Assembly: GCA_002309615.1 (NCBI GenBank) | Contig: DBXT01000029.1 | Location: 69,697-76,983, forward strand | Direction: 5' to 3' | DNA: 7,287 bases | Source: Bacteroidales bacterium UBA1205 | GTDB taxonomy: Bacteria > Bacteroidota > Bacteroidia > Bacteroidales > WCHB1-69 | Part shown: one piece after another, positions 1 through 5,764 of the stretch | How the letters are laid out: the number at the start of each line of letters is the position of its first letter | Numbering within the stretch: the stretch's first letter is position 1 | Notes under the pieces: generated by a model | Told to the model about the DNA's origin: nothing | Seen by the model: only the letters and a program-made list of their open reading frames with translations | The model's database searches: none | Made by a program: the position numbers and the translations under genes

Positions 1-1701
1 TTAATGTTTTTAGTTTTCATAATCTTTTTAGTGGGCAGTGTAGCTTCTTTTAGCAAGGGTGATGGTCCTACAAAAGTTAGTCCTAATACTATTTTGGAAC
101 TTAAATTCAATGGAACTATCAACGAGAGAAATGCAAATGATATTTTTGCTTTTAATATGAATAGCGAAGCAGAAACAGCTGATTTACAAGTGATGCTCAA
201 CGATATCAAAAAAGCAAAAGAAGATAATAATATAAAAGGTATATCATTGCAAATAGAAGCTTTGTCAGCCAGTTTTTCCACTTTGGAAGAATTGAGAAAT
301 GCCTTGTCGGATTTCAAAAAATCGGGCAAATTTATTTATAGCTATAGCGATAACTATTCGCAAGGGGCATATTATTTGGCATCGGTTGCCGACAAAGTTT
401 GTGTAAATCCTCACGGAGAAGTGTCATTGTATGGTTTGTCAACGCAAGTGATGTTCTTCAAGAAATTGTTGGACAAAATGAATATTGACATGCAAATTGT
501 CAAAGTAGGAACTTACAAAAGTGCGGTAGAACCATTTATTTTAGACAAAATGAGTGATGCCAATCGTGAACAATATACCACTTTGCTCAATTCTGTTTGG
601 AATACCATTCTCAAACAAATATCTCTTAGCAGAAATATTGCCGTAGAAACCATCAATCAAGATTGCGATCATTTGACTATTTTGGGAGATGTCAATGCTG
701 CTTTAGCAAAAGGGTATGTAGATACTTTGGTTTATATCGATCAATACGAAGATTGCTTGCGAGCTGCCGTAGGGCAAGGAGCAAAAAGTAAATTGAAATA
801 TGTATCTGCTTCTCAATATGAGTCTGTGGTGGTAAACAAAAATTCATCTAACAAAAAAATTGCAGTGTTGTATGCTATCGGCAATATCAACGATGATGAA
901 GGCAGTAATACTTCCATTGGTAGCAATATGATGGACGAATTGAAAAAGTTGCGTGAAGACAAAAATGTAAAAGCAGTTGTTTTCCGTATCAATTCAGGAG
1001 GAGGCTCTGCTTTGATGTCTGAAAAAATTTGGAGAGAAGTTGTCAAATTGAAACAAGAAAAACCGATAGTTGTTTCTATGAGCGATGTAGCAGCTTCGGG
1101 CGGATATTATATTGCATGTGCTGCCAATAGTATTGTTGCAGAATCAAATACAATTACCGGTTCTATAGGTGTTTTTGGAATGATACCGAATATCAAAAAA
1201 TTCATGGAAGACAAAGTCGGTATAGAAGTTGACCAAGTAACCACCAATCCGCATGCTGCCATGAGTATTTTCACCCCTTTGGATAACGAAGAAAGAGCCG
1301 CCATACAACGTTCTGTCAATCAAGTTTACAAAACTTTCACCACCAGAGTGGCAGAAGGTCGTGGATTGACAACACAATATGTAGATTCTATAGGTCAAGG
1401 TAGAGTTTGGTCCGGCACAGATGCACTCAGATTGCATTTGGTAGATACTTTAGGAGGTTTGGATGTTGCTATTGCAAAAGCAGCCCAATTGGCAAATATA
1501 AAAAGTTATAAAGTGGACTATTTCCCGAGAACGAAAGATGCTTGGGAACAAATTAATGACATGTTGTCAGATAGAGGTTTTACGTCTATGTTGCAGCAAT
1601 CTCCGCTTAAGGAAACTTACACTTATATGGTGCAAATAGAAGATATTCTAAATAGGAAAGGCGTACAAGCCATGATGCCTTGCCAGATAGAAATTCGTTA
1701 A
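1..1701 (+). CDS. sppA: Signal peptide peptidase SppA, 67K type (S49 family), 5' end missing
   Basis: Inner-membrane serine protease that cuts up signal peptides left after protein export. The reading frame is open to the first base, and the first Met (base 4) lies inside the membrane anchor, so the true start is upstream of the window and probably about 20 residues are missing. Numbering from that Met (565 aa), residues 1-16 are the rest of a hydrophobic anchor. Two S49 repeats follow. The N-terminal one carries VGTYKSAVEPF with K172, equivalent to the general-base Lys209 of E. coli SppA. The C-terminal one carries RINSGGGSA (328-336) and DVAASGGYYIA with nucleophile S365, equivalent to Ser409. 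The Lys-Ser distance (193) is close to the 200 of E. coli, so both halves of the active site, which in the family is shared between subunits of a tetramer, look intact. The TAA stop overlaps the next ATG by one base, indicating an operon. Family and function are well supported; the substrate is inferred from the family. Confidence 0.95.
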   Translation, partial: LMFLVFIIFLVGSVASFSKGDGPTKVSPNTILELKFNGTINERNANDIFAFNMNSEAETADLQVMLNDIKKAKEDNNIKGISLQIEALSASFSTLEELRNALSDFKKSGKFIYSYSDNYSQGAYYLASVADKVCVNPHGEVSLYGLSTQVMFFKKLLDKMNIDMQIVKVGTYKSAVEPFILDKMSDANREQYTTLLNSVWNTILKQISLSRNIAVETINQDCDHLTILGDVNAALAKGYVDTLVYIDQYEDCLRAAVGQGAKSKLKYVSASQYESVVVNKNSSNKKIAVLYAIGNINDDEGSNTSIGSNMMDELKKLREDKNVKAVVFRINSGGGSALMSEKIWREVVKLKQEKPIVVSMSDVAASGGYYIACAANSIVAESNTITGSIGVFGMIPNIKKFMEDKVGIEVDQVTTNPHAAMSIFTPLDNEERAAIQRSVNQVYKTFTTRVAEGRGLTTQYVDSIGQGRVWSGTDALRLHLVDTLGGLDVAIAKAAQLANIKSYKVDYFPRTKDAWEQINDMLSDRGFTSMLQQSPLKETYTYMVQIEDILNRKGVQAMMPCQIEIR

Positions 1702-2282
1702 TGATAACACATAAGAAAAAACAACAACTGATAGCCATATTAATTGGCTTTTTGCTGGGAGTTACACTTTCGGTGCTTGTTGGTTATTTTGGTGTGATAA
1801 AGTATTTTACTCAAGTACAATTTGAAAAAATCAATCAGTTGTTTCCTGAGAAAAATGCTACCGATACAGTCTTTATCACAGAGAATAGTCGTAAAAATAT
1901 CGACAAAACGATCTCTCCGGCAGTTCAAGATTCTATCGATACAGAATTAGAAGAATCGGAAACATTTATAGATGAAATACAAACAGATAAAAAGATTGCC
2001 GAGATAGTTATTGCCGTTCAGATAACCGATAGCACGACACTCGGCAGCAAAGATATCCATGTTGAGCAATGGGAAAGTCCTATGAATTTTGTCGGATATC
2101 GGCTCAGTAAGGACAAACTGGTTATTTATGGAATTGATGTCAATGAAATAGATTTGGTGGAAGAAGATGGAAAAATTTGTTTAGTATTGGCAGACAATAA
2201 ATTAGCCTTGCAATATAGCGATGATTTTGTACATTTCCCCAATAGTTTTCTAATCAGTAGGCAGAACTTACAAAATGAGTAG
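1701..2282 (+). CDS. Membrane-anchored protein of unknown function between two proteases
   Basis: I do not recognise the family. The product is 193 aa. Residues 1-8 are basic (MITHKKKQ), 9-34 form one strongly hydrophobic segment, 35-96 are a polar, acidic, probably flexible linker, and about 97-190 form a compact alpha/beta-looking domain with WESPMNFVGYRLSKDKLVIYG at its core (bases about 2070-2133). The expected topology is a single N-terminal anchor with the domain in the periplasm. An upstream in-frame ATG at 1680 would add MPDRNSL but overlap sppA by 22 bases. The ATG at 1701 gives a one-base TAATG overlap with the sppA stop and a tidier anchor, so I chose it. The 3' end overlaps the S41 peptidase gene by 8 bases. 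Tight packing between two membrane proteases suggests co-expression and perhaps a structural or adaptor role, but nothing in the sequence shows catalysis. The gene itself is very likely real; its function is unknown. Confidence 0.85.
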   Translation: MITHKKKQQLIAILIGFLLGVTLSVLVGYFGVIKYFTQVQFEKINQLFPEKNATDTVFITENSRKNIDKTISPAVQDSIDTELEESETFIDEIQTDKKIAEIVIAVQITDSTTLGSKDIHVEQWESPMNFVGYRLSKDKLVIYGIDVNEIDLVEEDGKICLVLADNKLALQYSDDFVHFPNSFLISRQNLQNE

Positions 2283-3873
2283 CAAGGTCAATCATATCCA
2301 ACTTCCTATTATTTTGGCAATTGCTTTGGCAATAGGTTTTATGTTAGGATATAAAATCGATAAGCCATCCAAACAGGTTGCCGGTCATGCTTCCGACAGC
2401 AAAATTGCCGAGGTATATAAATTAATAGAAGAGCATTATTTTGACACCATTGAGCAGGCAACCTACATTGACGAAGTGGTAAGAAATATTTTGGCAGGAC
2501 TTGATCCGCATTCGTCCTACATGACCAAGCAGGAAACGCAAGATTTTACTACATCTATGTCAGGAGAATTTGAAGGCATCGGCATTCAATTCAATATGTT
2601 GAACGACACTTTGACAGTGGCAAGTGTTATTGCCGGCGGTCCATCGGAAAAGGTGGGTCTTTTGCCGGGAGATAAAATAACAGTAGTTGATGGAGACACT
2701 ATTGCCGGAGTCCATATCCAAAATAGTGAAATTATCAAGAAAATCAGAGGCAAAAAAGGCACAAAAGTAAACATAGAACTAATTCGTTCCGATGTAAAAA
2801 CTCCTCTAACATTTACTATTAAAAGAGATGCCATTCCTATTAATAGTATTGATTATTCCTATATTATTGCCCCCAAAACCGGCTATATCAGTATAGACAA
2901 TTTTAATATGACAACTGCCGAAGAATTTGAAAAAATTCTATCAAATATGGTTTATAATCAGCAAGTAGACAAATTGATAATAGACTTGCGAGGCAATCCC
3001 GGAGGTTTTTTAGGTGCGGCAGTCGCTATATGTGATGAAATGCTCCCCAAAGGTGAAATGATAGTTTATGCACAAGGACTACACTTTCCCAAGCAAGTTT
3101 ACAAAGCCTCTTCCCGCGGTTTGTATTCGAAAAAAAATCAAAAAGTAGTGATACTGATAGATGAGAATTCGGCTTCTGCCAGTGAGGTAGTGTCGGGTGC
3201 TATTCAAGATAACGACAGGGGCATTATTATCGGCAGAACTTCTTTCGGTAAAGGCTTGGTACAGACACAATACCAATTGTCGGATGGTTCAGAAATAATG
3301 TTGACGGTGGCACGCTACTATACCCCTTTAGGTCGCTGTATTCAACGTCCGTTTAAATATGGTGAGGGGGAAGAGTATTATATGAATGCCATCCAACGGT
3401 ACGAAACGGGAGAAATGCAAGATACACTCAGCCAACCAAAAGATACTGTAAAATATGTTACACGATCAGGAAAAGTGTTGTATGGCGGAGGCGGAATTAC
3501 ACCGGATATTATAGTTCCTATAAAAACTTCAAAAGATATTGTCTATTTCAATCTGTTAGCTAATAGCGGTGTGGTGTATCAGTATGCCCTTCAATATGGT
3601 CATAAAAATCGTAATATATTGAAAAATAAATATAAAAACACCAACGATTTCTTGGCAAATTTTGAAGTCAGTGAGGCTATGGTGAATGAAATAGTGAAAA
3701 AAGGCGAAGAACAGTCTATCAAACAGCCTATGAAAGATATGTCGAAGCAATCTTTGAAAAAATGGACCAAGGCCTACATAGGAAAGATAGTTTTCGGCGA
3801 TGATGCCTACTATCCGCTCATCCACCAGGATGACGATGTTATCAAAAAGGCATTGGAAGTGTTAAATAATTAA
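2275..3873 (+). CDS. S41 family C-terminal processing peptidase (CtpA/Prc type) with PDZ domain
   Basis: Periplasmic, membrane-anchored serine protease that trims or degrades exported proteins from their C-termini. The product is 532 aa, within the usual range for Bacteroidota CtpA-like enzymes. Residues 8-26 form an N-terminal anchor or uncleaved signal. Residues about 40-90 are the helical N-terminal region with LAGLDPHSSYM. About 95-190 are a PDZ domain (GIGIQF at 101-106, GLLPGDKI at 128-135), which in this family binds substrate C-termini and gates the active site. The protease core follows with IIDLRGNPGG (235-244), DENSASASEVV with nucleophile S301, and TSFGKGLVQTQ with base K326 and Q330. 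The spacing S-25-K-4-Q is the same as in B. subtilis CtpB (S309/K334/Q338). Residues about 415-532 are a C-terminal extension rich in Lys and aromatic residues. The start is the ATG overlapping the upstream gene by 8 bases, so translation is probably coupled. The physiological substrate cannot be read from the sequence. Confidence 0.95.
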   Translation: MSSKVNHIQLPIILAIALAIGFMLGYKIDKPSKQVAGHASDSKIAEVYKLIEEHYFDTIEQATYIDEVVRNILAGLDPHSSYMTKQETQDFTTSMSGEFEGIGIQFNMLNDTLTVASVIAGGPSEKVGLLPGDKITVVDGDTIAGVHIQNSEIIKKIRGKKGTKVNIELIRSDVKTPLTFTIKRDAIPINSIDYSYIIAPKTGYISIDNFNMTTAEEFEKILSNMVYNQQVDKLIIDLRGNPGGFLGAAVAICDEMLPKGEMIVYAQGLHFPKQVYKASSRGLYSKKNQKVVILIDENSASASEVVSGAIQDNDRGIIIGRTSFGKGLVQTQYQLSDGSEIMLTVARYYTPLGRCIQRPFKYGEGEEYYMNAIQRYETGEMQDTLSQPKDTVKYVTRSGKVLYGGGGITPDIIVPIKTSKDIVYFNLLANSGVVYQYALQYGHKNRNILKNKYKNTNDFLANFEVSEAMVNEIVKKGEEQSIKQPMKDMSKQSLKKWTKAYIGKIVFGDDAYYPLIHQDDDVIKKALEVLNN

Positions 3874-3875
3874 AA

Positions 3876-3902
3876 AACAATTTTATGTAATAGTAAATTG
3901 TT
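3876..3902. repeat. AT-rich inverted repeat (8-base arms, 11-base loop) in the intergenic gap
   Basis: The arms AACAATTT (3876-3883) and AAATTGTT (3895-3902) are perfectly complementary around an 11-base centre, in the 40-base gap between the S41 peptidase stop and the radical SAM start. As RNA it would be a weak hairpin with only one G-C pair. It is followed by mixed A and T rather than a U-run, so it is not a standard intrinsic terminator. It could be an operator-like palindrome, a mild attenuator, or chance in AT-rich DNA. Confidence 0.35.
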
Positions 3903-3913
3903 AATAATTACAC

Positions 3914-4921
3914 ATGAAAAATTATTACACCATCCCCATTTTTATTACAGAAAAAGCTTGTCCTTTTCGTTGTATATATTGCAATCAATATAAAATTGCC
4001 AATCGTTTGGCAGCTCCGACAGCAGAAGAAACCAAACAGATTATAGAAACCTATCTCAAAACCATCCCTTCCGACAAACATACAACGATTGCTTTTTTCG
4101 GTGGCAGTTTTACCGGCATGAGCATTGAAGAGCAAAATCAGTATCTTTCTGTAGCGGAATATTATGTGAAAAATGGCAAGGCGGAAAAAATACAACTCTC
4201 CACACGTCCCGACTATATTTCAGAATCCATTTTGGAAAATTTGAAAAAATATGGTGTAAAAACCATAGAATTAGGTGCACAATCTTTGGATGAAACCGTT
4301 TTAAAACTATCCGGCAGAAGGCATACTATAGCCGATGTGGAAAAGGCATCTGCTTTAATCAAAAGTTTTGGTTTTGATTTGGGACTGCAAATGATGATAG
4401 GCTTGCCCTATGACACCTTGGGAAAAAGTATGTTTACAGCACAAAAAATCATTGATTTAAAAGCTGACAATACAAGAATTTATCCCACTTTGGTAATTAA
4501 AGACACCGCCTTGGCCGCTTGGTGGAAAGAAGGAAAATACAAAGCCCTTTCTTTGCAGGAGGCAGTAGATTGGTGTGCTAAAATATATCTGTTGTTTATC
4601 AACAACAGAGTGCAAGTACTGCGTGTAGGCTTGCATCCAAGCGAAGGGTTGATCAGCAGACAAGACTTGTTGGACGGACCTTTTCATGTTTCTTTCAAAG
4701 AATTGGTCTTGACAAAAATATGGAAGGAAAAATTGTTGAAAATACCTGAAAACAAGCAAGGAAAACTTCTTGTTCGGGTTTCTCCGCAAGCCGTCAACAG
4801 CATTATCGGCTATAAAGCAGAAAATAAAAAATTGCTGAAAACGAGGTTTGCAGAAGTACAGTTTGTGACGGACGAGCAAAAAGAAAATTTTGATTTTGAC
4901 TACCAAATAGAAGAAAAATGA
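3914..4921 (+). CDS. Elp3-like radical SAM protein, lacking the acetyltransferase domain
   Basis: Cytosolic iron-sulfur enzyme of the radical SAM superfamily, closest in style to the N-terminal (radical SAM) half of Elp3/COG1243 proteins. The 335 aa include the cluster motif ACPFRCIYCNQ, with C16, C20 and C23 (C-x3-C-x2-C) placed very near the N-terminus as usual. FFGGSFTG (61-68) sits at the 'GGE' SAM-binding position. STRPD (96-100), LGAQSLDE (120-127), GRRHT (134-138) and MMIGLPYDT (160-168) match the barrel strands of the Elp3/HemN-like group. TRIYPTLVIKDT (187-198) and LRVGLHPSEG (236-245) are further Elp3-like blocks. The chain ends at about the point where Elp3 would begin its GNAT acetyltransferase domain, so it should not acetylate as Elp3 does. 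The start ATG has no Shine-Dalgarno. Its TGA overlaps the next ATG (ATGA), so the two genes are coupled. Superfamily assignment is firm; the reaction and substrate are unknown. Confidence 0.9.
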   Translation: MKNYYTIPIFITEKACPFRCIYCNQYKIANRLAAPTAEETKQIIETYLKTIPSDKHTTIAFFGGSFTGMSIEEQNQYLSVAEYYVKNGKAEKIQLSTRPDYISESILENLKKYGVKTIELGAQSLDETVLKLSGRRHTIADVEKASALIKSFGFDLGLQMMIGLPYDTLGKSMFTAQKIIDLKADNTRIYPTLVIKDTALAAWWKEGKYKALSLQEAVDWCAKIYLLFINNRVQVLRVGLHPSEGLISRQDLLDGPFHVSFKELVLTKIWKEKLLKIPENKQGKLLVRVSPQAVNSIIGYKAENKKLLKTRFAEVQFVTDEQKENFDFDYQIEEK

Positions 4922-5610
4922 TAATTCTTCACGATTTTAGATTGTCCGATAAGGCGGTAAAAACTTTAAGCGATTATGGAGAACCGCTTGCTTTTGATGC
5001 ACAGCAGTTTATCAAATTTCCGGCTCTCGTAGGACATCCTGATCTTTTTTGCTGTATGGGTTGGCAAAAACCGATAATTGCTCCTAATACACCTCGCTAT
5101 GTTATTAACAAATTGAAATCGAAAAATATTGATTTTCAATTTGGAAAAACGCTTGTAGGGGATAGCAAAGAGACTATTTCCGCCTATAATGTAGCGGTGG
5201 GTTCTTCTTTGGTCATTCACAATAAGCGATATACCGACCCTGTGATCATGCAAAACCTGCAAGATAAAATCTTTATACATGTAAACCAATCGTTTACACG
5301 TTGCTCTACCATGGTTTTTCCTGAAGATAATTTTATTACATCCGACAAACTTATTTTTGCCCGATTGGATAAGATGAACAAAAATTGTCTGTATGTTCAT
5401 CCTGAACAGATAGTTTTACCGGGGTTAAACTATGGTTTAATAGGAGGTTGCATGGGAGTATGCGGAAAACAAGTCTTTGTTAGCGGTTCTTTGAAAAAAA
5501 TAGACGATGGAGAAAAAATAAATAGTTGGTTAAAAAATTTGGGATACCATATAGTGGAATTGGACAGCACTCCTTTGTTTGACGGAGGTGGTTTATTGTT
5601 TTTAGGTTAA
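4918..5610 (+). CDS. DUF6873-like protein, probable GME fold, function unknown
   Basis: A soluble 230 aa protein with no signal peptide. From memory, its landmarks fit the DUF6873 'GME fold' family, the fold shared by guanidino-group modifying enzymes such as arginine deiminase and DDAH. They are GHPDLFCC (39-46), LVGDSKETISAYNVAVG (79-95), QSFTRCSTMVF (124-134), FITSDK (139-144), LNYGLIGGCMGVCG (170-183) and the terminal DGGGLLFLG (222-230). H40/D42 and C129 are candidate functional residues. Canonical GME hydrolases place a nucleophilic Cys near the C-terminus, and none is present after C182, so a standard deiminase reaction is doubtful. The ATG overlaps the stop of the radical SAM gene by 4 bases and is preceded by a purine-rich AGAAGAAAA stretch, so it is almost certainly co-translated with that gene. 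The family call is from recognition alone and was not tested by search; catalytic activity is unproven. Confidence 0.7.
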   Translation: MIILHDFRLSDKAVKTLSDYGEPLAFDAQQFIKFPALVGHPDLFCCMGWQKPIIAPNTPRYVINKLKSKNIDFQFGKTLVGDSKETISAYNVAVGSSLVIHNKRYTDPVIMQNLQDKIFIHVNQSFTRCSTMVFPEDNFITSDKLIFARLDKMNKNCLYVHPEQIVLPGLNYGLIGGCMGVCGKQVFVSGSLKKIDDGEKINSWLKNLGYHIVELDSTPLFDGGGLLFLG

Positions 5611-5683
5611 AGAAACTTTATTGAAAAACTCAAAATAGAAATAGAGAAAACCAAGATTTTTAATTTTATATAAGTTTTTTTAC

Positions 5684-5691
5684 TACTTTTG
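5684..5691 (+). promoter_or_regulatory. Bacteroidota-type -7 promoter box (TACTTTTG)
   Basis: TACTTTTG matches the Bacteroidota primary-sigma -7 consensus TAnnTTTG at every fixed position. It lies 73 bases before the ATG at 5765, giving a 5' leader of roughly 65-70 bases. At the expected -33 spacing there is only a T-rich stretch (about 5657-5667) and no clear TTTG, so the upstream half is weak. It is the only good match seen in the spacer and would drive the secreted-protein gene independently of the upstream operon. Confidence 0.55.
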
Positions 5692-5764
5692 CAAAAATAA
5701 TGTTTAGCCAATGTTGCATTTGAGACTTGAGTGTGGCAGAAAATCAATTAAAACTTTGACAATC

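Noticed and set aside
1144..1437. Minus-strand open frames within sppA (including 1107-1319)
   Set aside because: They are antisense to the catalytic half of SppA, whose motifs are intact. The products have no recognisable features.
1680..1700. Upstream in-frame ATG as the start of the 193 aa protein
   Set aside because: It would overlap sppA by 22 bases and add a short polar stretch before the basic, hydrophobic anchor. The ATG at 1701 overlaps the sppA stop by one base and leaves a standard anchor N-terminus.
4457..4906. Minus-strand open frame of 149 codons
   Set aside because: It lies antisense to the radical SAM gene, whose frame shows clear family motifs. The predicted product is rich in Phe, Gln and Cys with no recognisable domain.
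5598..5616. Possible terminator hairpin at the end of the DUF6873-like gene
   Set aside because: The stem is about 6 base pairs with a G-U pair, overlaps the stop codon, has almost no G-C pairs and lacks a U-run right after it. The next T-run (5674-5681) is too far away.
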